Part shown: positions 26,127 through 35,652 of the stretch, piece after piece | How positions within the stretch are numbered: the stretch's first letter is position 1 | Layout of the letters: the number at the start of each line of letters is the position of its first letter | Assembly (NCBI RefSeq): GCF_018141665.1 | Contig: NZ_CP067976.1 | Span: 1,054,001 to 1,118,000, forward strand | DNA length: 64,000 bases | Source: Wolbachia endosymbiont of Spodoptera picta | GTDB lineage: Bacteria; Pseudomonadota; Alphaproteobacteria; Rickettsiales; Anaplasmataceae | Direction of reading: 5' to 3' | Position numbers and translations under genes: made by a program | The notes under the pieces: generated by a model | Seen by the model: only the letters and a program-made list of their open reading frames with translations | Told to the model about the DNA's origin: nothing | The model's database searches: none

Positions 26127-26324
26127 GAAAGGATCCGTAGCGAGTTACCAGAGTTATCATCTGAAACAGTAAGGTATATTATGACTACGCGTTCAGCTCT
26201 TGAGAGAAGGTGTCAAGAGTTCAGCAATAGATTAAACAATGATGAAAAGAATGAAATATTAGAAGAGTGTATGAGCAACTTATCCTGTGTTGAGCTAGAA
26301 AGTCCAATTGAAAGGAGAAGGTAA
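26127..26324 (+). pseudogene. Detached 65-codon C-terminal segment of the two-TM protein
   Basis: Directly after the in-frame TAA, this frame reads ERIRSELPELSSETVRYIM, continues through CQEFSNRLNNDEKNEILEE and ends ESPIERRR plus TAA. Its helical, charged character matches the C-terminal region of the longer paralogue. It has no ribosome-binding site of its own, although an internal ATG exists at codon 19. I infer a former C-terminus lost by nonsense mutation, unless the stop is read through. Confidence 0.55.
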
Positions 26325-26546
26325 ATTGTATTTGATTGTAGCCATTTATCTTGAAATATGAAGCAGAGTTTTGTATGATTATTTGAACTTAAGTTTATGT
26401 ATTGAAATAACATGTAAAACCACTTCGTGTAGGTAGATATGTTATGTTTTATCTATATGTCAAGGATCCTTCTCTCAACTTAAAGATGTTGCTAATCAGC
26501 ACATACAAATGTAATATTAATTAATATTTATAAATAAAGCAATTCC

Positions 26547-28919
26547 ATGGAAAGTAACTACAACGCTGACGCAATAAAAATCCTAAGAGGTCTTGATGCT
26601 GTGAGAAAGCGTCCGGGTATGTATATTGGTGACACTGATGATGGATCAGGCTTGCACCATATGGTGTATGAGGTTGTTGACAATGCGATAGATGAGTCTT
26701 TGGCTGGGTATTGCAGTAAGATTGAAGTTAGCATAAATGAAGATGGTTCAGTTTCTGTAACCGACAACGGTCGTGGCATTCCAACAGACATTCACCCAGA
26801 GGAAGGGATATCAGCAGCAGAAGTGATAATGACCCAATTACATGCAGGAGGTAAATTTGACAGCAATACCTATAAGGTTTCTGGAGGATTACATGGTGTT
26901 GGAATTTCAGTTGTTAATGCGTTATCTAGTTGGCTGGAATTAACCATCTGGCGCAATAAAAAAGAACATTTTATGCGCTTTGAAGATGGTGAGTCTATTG
27001 AATCTTTAAAGGTAATTAATGAAAACACAAATAAAAGAGGAACTAGAGTAACGTTTATGCCATCAACGGGGACTTTTAGTAGTATTGATTTTAGTTACTC
27101 CACTCTTGAGAGTCGCATCAGAGAATTGGCATTTTTAAACTCAAATATTGAGATCATTTTGTGTGATCTCCGTAATAAACCACATGTAAAGTCTCATTTT
27201 AACGATAGTAAAGAGTCTGAAGATAATTTTGGTACAGCTAATTTTGTACGGTACTTAGACAAGAATAAGACACATGTTACTAAAATTGCCAGCATTAGAG
27301 ATAATGTAAAAGATCTAGGTACCAGTGTAGAAATATCAATGGAGTGGAATGATTCCTACTATGAGAATATGCTATGCTTCACAAATAATATAAGACAACG
27401 GGATGGTGGTACGCATTTGGCGGGGTTTAGATCTGCACTAACCAGATGTATCAATAACTATGCAAACAATGAAGGTTTTTTGAAGAAGGCAAAAGTGAAT
27501 TTGACTGGAGAAGATGTTAGAGAAGGCTTAACTTGTGTTTTATCTCTCAAGATGCCTGATCCTAAATTTTCTTCACAGACAAAAGATAAATTGGTCAGTT
27601 CTGAAGCGCGGGCAGTTGTAGAGAGCATAGTTTTTGACAAGTTGAGTACAATACTTGAAACTGACCCCAAGTTAGCAGCAAGTATAGTAGAAAGAGCGAT
27701 TAGGTCAGCAAAAGGAAGAGAAGCCGCAAGAAAAGCACGAGAGTTAGTTAAAAATAAAAACAATATTAATATTGCAACTCTACCTGGAAAGCTTGCTGAT
27801 TGTCAGGAAAAAGTTCCTGAGTTATCGGAATTGTTTATAGTAGAGGGTAATTCCGCAGGTGGTACTGCAAAGCAGGGACGTAATCGTAAAACACAGGCGG
27901 TACTTGCTTTAAGAGGGAAAATTCTAAACGTAGAACGTGCAGGGCTGGATCGTATTTTTTCATCTGCAGAAATTGGCTCTCTGATCACGGCAATTGGAGC
28001 TGGAATAGGGAGTGAGCACTTCGATATTGAAAAAACTAGGTATCATAAAATTATCATTATGACAGACGCAGATGTTGATGGCTCGCATATAAGAACTTTG
28101 ATTCTAACTTTCTTTTTTAGACATATGCGTGAAGTAATTGAAAAAGGATATTTATACATAGCGCAGCCACCGCTCTATAAAGTTACAAAAAATGCTAAAG
28201 ATACTTATATCAAAGATGATGAAACTTTTGAAGAGTATATAGTAAATTCAGCGATTAAAAAATTAACATTAAATGGTGTAGGCAAAGATTTGCGTTTCGT
28301 TTTGAATAAGTGCCTCAGTATTTCAAACATTAGCAAAAATTATGATAGGGAAATACCAAAAGATCTCTTAGAATCATTGCTAATTTTAAGCAAAAAGAAT
28401 GCTCTATTGTCTGCTGATGAGATATTAAAATATTTAAAATTGATGTATAGTGAATATAATTGGGAAGTAGAAGTAAAAGATGAGGAAATTCACATTGCTA
28501 AATTGTTTCAAGGGTTAGCAGACAAATATGTATTCTCGCTTAGTATGCTTGAAAGCAAAGAAATACGGAATATATTGAGTTCTCTTGAGAACATAATTGA
28601 CTTATTTAATGGTGATTCATTTTTACAGTCGCAAGAAACTGAAATAAAAATAAAGTCTCCAAGTGCACTCGCAAAAATAGTGATGGATTATGGTAAGAAA
28701 GGTTTAACTCTGCAGAGATTTAAAGGCCTTGGTGAAATGAATGCTGATCAGCTTTGGGAAACTACACTCAATCCAGAAACTAGAACTCTGTTAAAAGTTG
28801 AAATAAAAGATTGTGAGGAAGCAGATAGCATATTCTCGGTGCTAATGGGTGATATAGTTGAACCACGTCGTGACTTTATAAATAACAATGCACTTAACGT
28901 GCATGATATTGATATTTGA
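26547..28919 (+). CDS. gyrB: DNA gyrase subunit B
   Basis: GyrB is the ATPase subunit of gyrase, which introduces negative supercoils. The 790-aa protein has the GHKL ATPase domain (VRKRPGMYIGDTDDGSGLHH, EVVDNAIDESLAGY, DNGRGIPTDIHPEEG, GGLHGVGISVVNALS), the transducer domain, the TOPRIM domain (LFIVEGNSAGGTAKQGRNRK and MTDADVDGSHIRTL) and the C-terminal GyrA-binding domain (LQRFKGLGEMNADQLWETT). Residues about 545-705, between TOPRIM and the tail, are a long insertion typical of Gram-negative GyrB. The ATG at 26547 fits the family start (NYNADAIKILRGLDAVRKRPG). Confidence 0.98.
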   Translation: MESNYNADAIKILRGLDAVRKRPGMYIGDTDDGSGLHHMVYEVVDNAIDESLAGYCSKIEVSINEDGSVSVTDNGRGIPTDIHPEEGISAAEVIMTQLHAGGKFDSNTYKVSGGLHGVGISVVNALSSWLELTIWRNKKEHFMRFEDGESIESLKVINENTNKRGTRVTFMPSTGTFSSIDFSYSTLESRIRELAFLNSNIEIILCDLRNKPHVKSHFNDSKESEDNFGTANFVRYLDKNKTHVTKIASIRDNVKDLGTSVEISMEWNDSYYENMLCFTNNIRQRDGGTHLAGFRSALTRCINNYANNEGFLKKAKVNLTGEDVREGLTCVLSLKMPDPKFSSQTKDKLVSSEARAVVESIVFDKLSTILETDPKLAASIVERAIRSAKGREAARKARELVKNKNNINIATLPGKLADCQEKVPELSELFIVEGNSAGGTAKQGRNRKTQAVLALRGKILNVERAGLDRIFSSAEIGSLITAIGAGIGSEHFDIEKTRYHKIIIMTDADVDGSHIRTLILTFFFRHMREVIEKGYLYIAQPPLYKVTKNAKDTYIKDDETFEEYIVNSAIKKLTLNGVGKDLRFVLNKCLSISNISKNYDREIPKDLLESLLILSKKNALLSADEILKYLKLMYSEYNWEVEVKDEEIHIAKLFQGLADKYVFSLSMLESKEIRNILSSLENIIDLFNGDSFLQSQETEIKIKSPSALAKIVMDYGKKGLTLQRFKGLGEMNADQLWETTLNPETRTLLKVEIKDCEEADSIFSVLMGDIVEPRRDFINNNALNVHDIDI

Positions 28920-29119
28920 TTTTAGAAATCTAGATATGAAGGCCCTTAGGGCTTGTGATTCCAGCATTGTGTGCCAACACAACATTTAAAACGTACTACT
29001 AATCAGTCTATTTCAGAAATCTGAATTGATCTCGATTGTATTCCTATTTTCGATCATAAATATATAGATTTTCTGCCCTACTATTGTTATAATTAATACC
29101 TCGCTAAAATTGAATATTA

Positions 29120-30586
29120 ATGAATGAATTGAGAAGGCTCACTATTACAGAGATGCATGATGGACTAAGGCGGGGGGATTTTTCTGCTGTTGAGCTTGTA
29201 GAGACGCATGTTAATGCAGTCGAAAATGAGCAACTGAATGCATTTGTAACAAAAACCCCAGAAATCGCGATAAAAGCTGCTAAAATAGCAGATGAATACT
29301 TTTTTAAACAAAAAGATAATATTTCATCACTTATGGGCATACCAGTTGGTGTTAAAGATTTATTCTGTACACAAGGAATAAAAACAACAGCATGCTCAAA
29401 AATGCTGGAAAATTTCATCCCGACTTATGAATCTACGGTATCTAATGTGCTTTTAAAAAGTGGAGCAGCCATGCTTGGTAAACTTAACATGGATGAATTT
29501 GCTATGGGCTCTGCGAACACAAATAGCTATTTTGGTCCTGTTAAAAATGTATGGATTAGAAAAAGTGACGGAGAAAAAGTTGTTCCTGGTGGATCATCTG
29601 GTGGATCTGCAGCATCAGTTGCTGGGTTTTTATGCGCTGGAGCATTAGGAAGCGATACTGGTGGGTCTGTACGTCAACCAGCAGCTTATTGCGGAGTAGT
29701 GGGAATAAAGCCAACTTATGGAAGGTGTTCGCGTTTTGGTATGATTGCATTTGCGAGCTCTCTTGATCAAGCAGGAGTAATTACTCGTTCCGTTTCTGAT
29801 TCAGCGTTAATGCTGGAAACAATTTGTGGCTATGATGAAAAAGATTCAACATCGAGCGAAAGACCAGTTCCTAAATTCTCTAATCTTATAAATGGTGATA
29901 TCAAGGGTAAGCGCATTGGTATACCAAAAGAATATAGAATGGATGGAATTTCAGAAGAAATCGTTCATCATTGGGAAAAAGTTTCTTCCAATTTAAAAGA
30001 AAATGGTGCTGAAGTTGTTGACATTACTCTGCCTCATACTAAATATGCGATACCGGTTTACTATCTAATTTGTTCTGCTGAAACTTCATCTAACCTTGCT
30101 CGCTATGATGGTGTACGTTACGGATTCAGGGTTGATGCTGATACCCTTGAAGAAATGTATTCGCTAACAAGAGCAGAAGGTTTTGGTAAAGAAGTGAAAA
30201 GGAGAATTTTAATTGGTGCTTATGCGCTTTCTTCAGGTCATTACAATGAGTATTATGAAAAAGCACAGTGCATTAGGGCATTAATTAGAAATGATTTTAT
30301 AAAAGCGTTTGAAAAAATAGATTACATACTTGTACCATCTGCTCCAACAGAAGCTTTTGGCTTAAATGAAAAGCCAGACCCGCTAATTATGTGCATCAAT
30401 GATGTGTTTACCGTGCCGGCAAGCTTAGCAGGGTTACCTGCTATTTCTGTCCCTGTTGGGCTCTCAAATGAAGGCTTACCACTTGCTTTGCAAGTAATTG
30501 GAAATTATTACGATGAAGCTGGAATATTAAATATGGCAAGTGTGATAGAGCAAAATTGTGGCAGAATAGTTAATTCCCTTACGTAA
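29120..30586 (+). CDS. gatA: Glutamyl-tRNA(Gln)/aspartyl-tRNA(Asn) amidotransferase subunit A
   Basis: GatA hydrolyses glutamine so that GatB can amidate mischarged Glu-tRNA(Gln) or Asp-tRNA(Asn). The 488-aa protein has the amidase signature in full: the catalytic Lys in MGIPVGVKDLFCTQG, the cis-Ser in VPGGSSGGSAASVAG, and the nucleophilic Ser in GSDTGGSVRQPAAYCG. GIKPTYGRCSRFGMIAFASSLDQAG follows as usual. Its presence implies that at least tRNA(Gln) is charged indirectly, standard for Rickettsiales. The gene stands alone between gyrB and polA on the same strand, with about 200-bp and 110-bp gaps. Confidence 0.97.
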   Translation: MNELRRLTITEMHDGLRRGDFSAVELVETHVNAVENEQLNAFVTKTPEIAIKAAKIADEYFFKQKDNISSLMGIPVGVKDLFCTQGIKTTACSKMLENFIPTYESTVSNVLLKSGAAMLGKLNMDEFAMGSANTNSYFGPVKNVWIRKSDGEKVVPGGSSGGSAASVAGFLCAGALGSDTGGSVRQPAAYCGVVGIKPTYGRCSRFGMIAFASSLDQAGVITRSVSDSALMLETICGYDEKDSTSSERPVPKFSNLINGDIKGKRIGIPKEYRMDGISEEIVHHWEKVSSNLKENGAEVVDITLPHTKYAIPVYYLICSAETSSNLARYDGVRYGFRVDADTLEEMYSLTRAEGFGKEVKRRILIGAYALSSGHYNEYYEKAQCIRALIRNDFIKAFEKIDYILVPSAPTEAFGLNEKPDPLIMCINDVFTVPASLAGLPAISVPVGLSNEGLPLALQVIGNYYDEAGILNMASVIEQNCGRIVNSLT

Positions 30587-30697
30587 TATGTTTTCTTATA
30601 GTAACTATAGCATTATGATTATTTTGGCTATAGGAAACAAGAGCTTGATTTTTATAGCTAAATAACAGACCATCAAAGGCACACATAAATATCTACA

Positions 30698-33214
30698 ATG
30701 AAAGAAAAAACTTTCACAATCATTGATGGTTATGGTTTTCTTTTCAGGGCTTACTATGTCTTACATCATTTAACTACCACAGCTGGTATTCCAGTAGGTG
30801 CTGTGTACGGTTTTCTTAATATGGTTCTGAAGTATATTTCCCATTCGGACTACTTAACTATAGCACTTGATTCTGGCAAAAAAAATTTCAGGCACAGTTT
30901 ATATTCTGAGTACAAAGCAAACAGAGTAACACCTCCTGAGGATCTAATTCCACAATTTACAATACTGAGAGAAGCGGTAGAAGCTTTTAACTTTAGCTAT
31001 GAAGAGATTGAAGGCTATGAAGCAGATGACATAATTGCAACACTAGCTGCAAAATATGCCAACCACGAAGACTTTAAAGTAGTAGTAATCTCATCAGATA
31101 AAGACTTATTTCAACTTTTGAATTACAACATTCTAATATTTGATCCTATCAAAAATATATACGTAGATGAAAAACAAGTGATAGAAAAATTTGGTGTAAA
31201 TTCAAATAAGCTTCTTGATTTATTTTCTCTAACTGGAGATGCATCTGATAACATTCCAGGCGTTCCAGGAATAGGGCCAAAGACTGCAGCTAAATTACTA
31301 GATGAATTTGATTCATTGGATAACATTATAGAAAACATCAATAACATTGAGCAAACAAGAGTTCGTAATATTCTTACTGAGCATAAGGAAAAAGCACTAA
31401 TTTCAAGAGAACTTTTGTCACTATGCAAAAAAGTAGATCTTCAACATGATATTGTAAAATATGAAGTCCATCCTCCAAATATGGAAAAATTGTTATCCTT
31501 TTTGAAGAAATATGAATTTAATTCATTGATAGGAAAAGTAGAAAAGCTCTTTTCTTATAGTGGATCTAGCACAAAAGAGAAAACAGAATATAGTAGTGAA
31601 GAATTAGAAAAATTTTTGGAGCATTGCAGATATGAAGGTAAAATTGCAATTCATTGCCACTTTGAAAACAATAGATTGAACAAAATTTCCTTATCTTGTA
31701 GTGAGGATAATATTTTCTACATAGATCAAAGCTGCCTACAAGATGCACTTACTATAATAAATTCAACTTTATTTTCAAATGGGGTGCTTAAAATAGTACA
31801 TGATATTAGAAAGATCAGAGAAATATTTCCTACAATAGAGAGAGTGCTAGACTCAATTGATGACCTGATGATCATGTCATACAGCCTTGACACAGGTAAG
31901 CATGATCACAGCATTCCAAACATAATTGCACACAATTTAAGTAAAAATGTAGAAACTTTCTCGGCAAAAATTTTAATAGCGATCCATGAGAAACTGACAC
32001 AAAGATTATTTCAGGAAAAACTTTTTACGATTTACGAGCGCTTTGATAGACCTCTCATGAAAGTAATATTTGATATGGAGCAAAATGGAATACTGCTCAA
32101 TATTGAAAAACTACAGGAATTGTCTGATAAGTTTGAGCAGCTAATTGCTGTACTTGAAAACGATATACATAATTTAGCAGGAGAAAAATTCAATATTGCA
32201 TCGCCAAAACAATTAAGTGATGTTTTGTTTAATAAAATGGAGCTAAGTAAAAAGAAAAAGTCAAAATCTGGGTCTTATAGCACAAACTCTGAAGTTCTAG
32301 AGGCACTTGAAGAGGAGGGGACAGAAATCGCAGGTAAAATTTTAAGTTGGCGACATTCAAGTAAATTAAAGGGTACCTATACTGACGCGTTAATAAAACA
32401 GGTTGATCCGCTTGATGGTAGGATACATACAAGCTTTTCAATTACTGTGACTGCAACTGGAAGGCTGAGCTCTAGCAATCCTAATTTACAAAATATTCCT
32501 ATCAGAAGCGAAGAAGGTAGTCTTATCAGGCAAGCGTTTATTGTGCCAAAAGGGTGCAAGATAATTTCTGCCGACTATTCGCAAATAGAATTAAGACTCC
32601 TGGCACATGTGGCAGATGTTGCGGCATTTAAAGAAGCTTTTGCAAATAGGGAAGATATTCATGATATTACCGCAAGACAAGTTTTTGGAGTGCAAGAAAT
32701 AGATGAGCAATTAAGACGCAAAGCAAAAACCATTAATTTTGGCATTATATATGGCATTAGTCCATTTGGCCTTGCAAAGCGACTTGGCATTACCTTTCAA
32801 GAGGCTGCTGAATACATTAATTACTATTTTTCTTGTTACCCAGAAATAAAGGTCTATATGGAAAAAGCAGTATCTATCGCGAGAAATCATGGTTATGTAG
32901 AGACTTTGTTTGGTAGAAGATGTTTTGTAAGAGACATAAATAATAAAATTCCTTATCTAAGACAATTTGCAGAAAGGGCAGCAATCAATGCACCGCTGCA
33001 AGGAACCGCCGCTGATATAATAAGACGTGCAATGATTCAGCTTTTTGATCAATTGAAAACAGGTAAAATAATCCTCCAAGTCCACGATGAGCTACTAGTT
33101 GAAGTAGAGGACGACAAGGTACAAGAAACAGCAAAACTTATGAAAGATATAATGGAAAATGCAGTAGAAATTTCTATACCACTTGAAGTAGAAATAAAAA
33201 TTAGCGACAACTAG
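30698..33214 (+). CDS. polA: DNA polymerase I (5'-3' exonuclease and polymerase; 3'-5' exonuclease site degenerate)
   Basis: Pol I fills gaps in repair and removes RNA primers. The N-terminal flap nuclease is intact: DGYGFLFRAYYVLHH, YEADDIIATLAAKY, VISSDKDLFQLL and GDASDNIPGVPGIGPKTAAKLL. The polymerase domain has motif A (IISADYSQIELRLLAHVA), motif B (RRKAKTINFGIIYGIS) and motif C (ILQVHDELLVEV). The middle domain keeps the shape of a proofreading exonuclease, but the first motif reads IAIHCHFENNRL where proofreading enzymes have DxE, so editing is probably lost. At 838 aa it is slightly shorter than enterobacterial Pol I. Proofreading loss is known in several bacterial Pol I lineages. Confidence 0.97.
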   Translation: MKEKTFTIIDGYGFLFRAYYVLHHLTTTAGIPVGAVYGFLNMVLKYISHSDYLTIALDSGKKNFRHSLYSEYKANRVTPPEDLIPQFTILREAVEAFNFSYEEIEGYEADDIIATLAAKYANHEDFKVVVISSDKDLFQLLNYNILIFDPIKNIYVDEKQVIEKFGVNSNKLLDLFSLTGDASDNIPGVPGIGPKTAAKLLDEFDSLDNIIENINNIEQTRVRNILTEHKEKALISRELLSLCKKVDLQHDIVKYEVHPPNMEKLLSFLKKYEFNSLIGKVEKLFSYSGSSTKEKTEYSSEELEKFLEHCRYEGKIAIHCHFENNRLNKISLSCSEDNIFYIDQSCLQDALTIINSTLFSNGVLKIVHDIRKIREIFPTIERVLDSIDDLMIMSYSLDTGKHDHSIPNIIAHNLSKNVETFSAKILIAIHEKLTQRLFQEKLFTIYERFDRPLMKVIFDMEQNGILLNIEKLQELSDKFEQLIAVLENDIHNLAGEKFNIASPKQLSDVLFNKMELSKKKKSKSGSYSTNSEVLEALEEEGTEIAGKILSWRHSSKLKGTYTDALIKQVDPLDGRIHTSFSITVTATGRLSSSNPNLQNIPIRSEEGSLIRQAFIVPKGCKIISADYSQIELRLLAHVADVAAFKEAFANREDIHDITARQVFGVQEIDEQLRRKAKTINFGIIYGISPFGLAKRLGITFQEAAEYINYYFSCYPEIKVYMEKAVSIARNHGYVETLFGRRCFVRDINNKIPYLRQFAERAAINAPLQGTAADIIRRAMIQLFDQLKTGKIILQVHDELLVEVEDDKVQETAKLMKDIMENAVEISIPLEVEIKISDN

Positions 33215-33240
33215 GGCTTTTCTTAATTATACCGTAGACC

Positions 33241-33809
33241 CTAAGAACCTGTCTTGAAAGGACTTAAGTGGTTAAGCATATATTAAATACTTCTTGAAGT
33301 AAGGAGAGTACACTCATACGTCAAGCAAACAACATTTACCTAAAATTCTGTGACATTAGCAGCTTTCTTGGCAATCATATCCCGTTTTCAGTAAACAGTG
33401 ATTTTTCTATATATTACTGATCTAGAAAAATTTTTATTTTAATTAGCGTTAAACAATAGGCGCCTATTGGTTTTTAGCTAAAGTAAAGGTCAAATATCTG
33501 GAATTCTGGACATAAAATCCCCCTGTGTAAAAAAAAGGTTAGAAAAAAGTGCAGCGCACATACAACAGAGATTAAGCATATTTACATGCACTAAAGAAGA
33601 TACGCTACGCTTTTTGATTAAAAATTTGACTGAAAAGTCTGCAGACAAAGATAGATTTTGAGCTCTTAAAATATCTCTAACTGTAATTATAATCAGATTT
33701 AAAATATATGGAAGCAATTTTTTACATTCCCTTATCACTTATATCATTTGTTACTCTTCTATTTTTTGCTTTATTCTTTTCTTTTTTCCCTTTCAAGATA
33801 GGTTCTAAG
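33241..33809. mobile_element. Degenerate IS/MITE remnant with 21-bp imperfect terminal inverted repeats
   Basis: The left end CTAAGAACCTGTCTTGAAAGG (33241..33261, two segments) and the reverse complement of the right end (33789..33809) agree at 19 of 21 positions. The 527 bp between carry no intact transposase. I see no clear target duplication (left flank GACC, right flank AAAT). It could be the shell of a small insertion sequence or a non-autonomous element. Family not assigned. Confidence 0.5.
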
Positions 33810-33813
33810 AAAT

Positions 33814-33842
33814 TTGAACTAATGTGAAAAATATGCTATAAT
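33814..33842 (+). promoter_or_regulatory. Strong sigma-70-type promoter
   Basis: TTGAAC (33814) and a perfect TATAAT (33837) are spaced by 17 bp. They lie 30 bp upstream of the ATG at 33873 and five bases past the right end of the element remnant. Confidence 0.65.
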
Positions 33843-33872
33843 TAAAACATAGGTTAGTACAAGTAGGTCATT

Positions 33873-34832
33873 ATGACGGTTCCAAAAGCAAAAAATAAGC
33901 CTTTAGAGTCATCTACTCAGGTGACCGAGCAAAATGAGATACTCTTCAAGAAGGAACATAAGGAAATTTACGATTACTTTGTAAAAGTATTAGAAGTTAA
34001 AGCCGAATTAAAGAAGGACAAAGGAATAACTGATTATTTTATATCAGCTTATAAGGACATACTACTTAATAATGTCAATCCAAAAGATATAAAATCACTC
34101 AGTGAGGAGAATTTTTGTCAGTTTTTACTTTCTGTATTTAAAGAAGTTAGAGAGAAAAAATTAGCGAACAAAGAGAATGTCAAGAATGTTGAAATAAAGA
34201 AATTAGTAGATGATTGTGTAGCTGATATACGTGGTATAGAAGCTAAGGATTCACTAATAAAACTTGTTGGGTTACTATTGGGAATAAAAATAGACCCGAA
34301 AAATATTTATGGCTCCTTTATGGATGGAGTGAAAGAAAAAATACCATTTTTAGGTGGAGATAAAAAAGAAGAGGATGAACCACTACTTAGTGATCAAGAG
34401 ATGGTAACAAAGTGCTTACGTAAGGTTTTTCTGCCTATTCTTTTTTCCATTGCTTCAATATTAATTTTTGGTCCTACTACACTTGCGATAGTTGCTGCTG
34501 TTATTGGTACAATATTTGCTGTAAAGGGAGGAGTTGAGGTTCTTTTTTCAAATAACAAAAAAGGTACTTTATATGATCCTAGTTCACAAGATAAAGATGA
34601 TACAGAAAAGAGAGCAAAATTGAATAAAAAAATTGACAAGGGTATTGATGATATTTTAAAAACCCCAATTGAAAGCTCTCTTGAAACAATTGCTGACGGG
34701 AGTAAAAAACAACCTACTCCGGAACAAGCTCCTCAGGTAGGAAATAAAGGGGGTGAGCAGCTTACTATGCTTGATGGAAAAATTACTATAGATCAGCCAG
34801 CCAAAAGCACAGAAAAGACAGCAGTCAAGTAA
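33873..34832 (+). CDS. Membrane protein of unknown function with Gln/Pro/Lys-rich tail
   Basis: I recognise no family. The 319-aa protein has a charged helical N-terminal domain (residues 1-180), then two adjacent hydrophobic helices (about 186-225, LPILFSIASILIFGPTTLAI and VAAVIGTIFAVKGGVEVLF). A charged low-complexity tail follows (KKQPTPEQAPQVGNKGGEQ, ending STEKTAVK). No signal peptide is visible. The hairpin topology would keep both ends on the same side. It has its own promoter and terminator, so it is a single-gene unit. The layout resembles other candidate surface or secreted proteins in this window, but I see no sequence match to them. Confidence 0.7.
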   Translation: MTVPKAKNKPLESSTQVTEQNEILFKKEHKEIYDYFVKVLEVKAELKKDKGITDYFISAYKDILLNNVNPKDIKSLSEENFCQFLLSVFKEVREKKLANKENVKNVEIKKLVDDCVADIRGIEAKDSLIKLVGLLLGIKIDPKNIYGSFMDGVKEKIPFLGGDKKEEDEPLLSDQEMVTKCLRKVFLPILFSIASILIFGPTTLAIVAAVIGTIFAVKGGVEVLFSNNKKGTLYDPSSQDKDDTEKRAKLNKKIDKGIDDILKTPIESSLETIADGSKKQPTPEQAPQVGNKGGEQLTMLDGKITIDQPAKSTEKTAVK

Positions 34833-34873
34833 GACCTATTTGCCAAAGGTGAATTGTGTAATAGGTCTTTTAT
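34831..34873. terminator. Bidirectional Rho-independent terminator between convergent genes
   Basis: AAGACCTATT (34831..34840) pairs with AATAGGTCTT (34860..34869), a perfect 10-bp stem, followed by TTATTG on the plus strand and preceded by an A-poor segment. It overlaps the stop of xthA on the minus strand and follows the 319-aa gene on the plus strand. Confidence 0.65.
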
Positions 34874-35652
34874 TGTTTTATAACACATACAACGGGAGTA
34901 TGATCAGATGGGTTTTCTAGTTTACGCAACCTATCATCTATGTAACATGTTTCCAATTTATCTGCAGCTTGTGGCGATAGCAGCATATGATCTATTCGCA
35001 TTCCTTGATTGTTTCTGAGTGAATTACCTTGATAATGCCACCAAGTGAATTGTTGTAAGTTGAGGTGAGATATTCTAAATGCATCTTTAAAACCAAGATT
35101 CAAGATCGCTCTTGATTTCTCACGCTCTTTTATATGAAAGCACACTTGGCCATTTAATAAATTTGAATCAAAAACATCAATTTCATCCAGTGCAACATTA
35201 TAATCGCCAGCTATAATAGTTAACTCTTCATTTTTCAACAAAGTGCCCATCCTTTCATATAGGTTATCAAAAAACTTGAGTTTATACTCAAAAGTATGAG
35301 AGTCTGGGCTTTGACCGTTTGGAACGTATACACTTCCTACCCTTACCTTATTATTGGTGTGTTTTATCACACACTCTATATAACGTGCTTCTTGATGACT
35401 CTCTACAACATCAATTTTTAATTTTTCCAGTATTGGATATTTAGATAAAACACAAACACCATTTCTTGCAACCTGTCCATAGACAGCATATTCATATCCT
35501 AACTTTTCTATCTCTGCATAAGGAAATTGCTCTTCTGTACATTTTATCTCTTGCAGCAAAACTATATCTATCTGACTATCAACTATAAAACTACAAAGTT
35601 GGTTAATTCTTTTACGTATGGAGTTTACATTCCAAGTTGCAATCTTTAGCAT
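34870..35652 (-). CDS. xthA: Exodeoxyribonuclease III (AP endonuclease)
   Basis: XthA cleaves at abasic sites and removes 3' blocking groups in base-excision repair. The 260-aa protein has all family motifs: KIATWNVNSIRKR, DIVLLQEIKCTEEQFP (catalytic Glu), YVPNGQSPDSHTFEYKLKF, IIAGDYNVALDEIDV (Asp/Asn), RIDHMLLSP and NPSDHTPVVCVI (catalytic Asp-His). The ATG at 35652 shares one base with the hemD stop (TGATG), so the two genes are translationally coupled. A TTG two codons upstream is possible. Confidence 0.96.
   Translation of the reverse strand: MLKIATWNVNSIRKRINQLCSFIVDSQIDIVLLQEIKCTEEQFPYAEIEKLGYEYAVYGQVARNGVCVLSKYPILEKLKIDVVESHQEARYIECVIKHTNNKVRVGSVYVPNGQSPDSHTFEYKLKFFDNLYERMGTLLKNEELTIIAGDYNVALDEIDVFDSNLLNGQVCFHIKEREKSRAILNLGFKDAFRISHLNLQQFTWWHYQGNSLRNNQGMRIDHMLLSPQAADKLETCYIDDRLRKLENPSDHTPVVCVIKQ

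Larger units (their letters stand above)
33215..33872. other. Non-coding region with an insertion-element remnant and a promoter
   Basis: The 658 bp after polA hold an inverted-repeat-bounded remnant (33241..33809) and a strong promoter (33814..33842). An 82-codon minus-strand frame at 33490..33738 (MIRECKKLLPYILNLIIITV...) lacks a plausible ribosome-binding site and sits wholly within the remnant; I do not call it a gene. Confidence 0.6.

Noticed and set aside
28930..28965. GGCCCTTAGGGCTT after gyrB as a terminator
   Set aside because: The stem is only about five base pairs and has no T-run.
33490..33738. 82-codon minus-strand reading frame
   Set aside because: It lies within the inverted-repeat remnant, has no ribosome-binding site and no recognisable sequence; most likely a chance frame in old element DNA.
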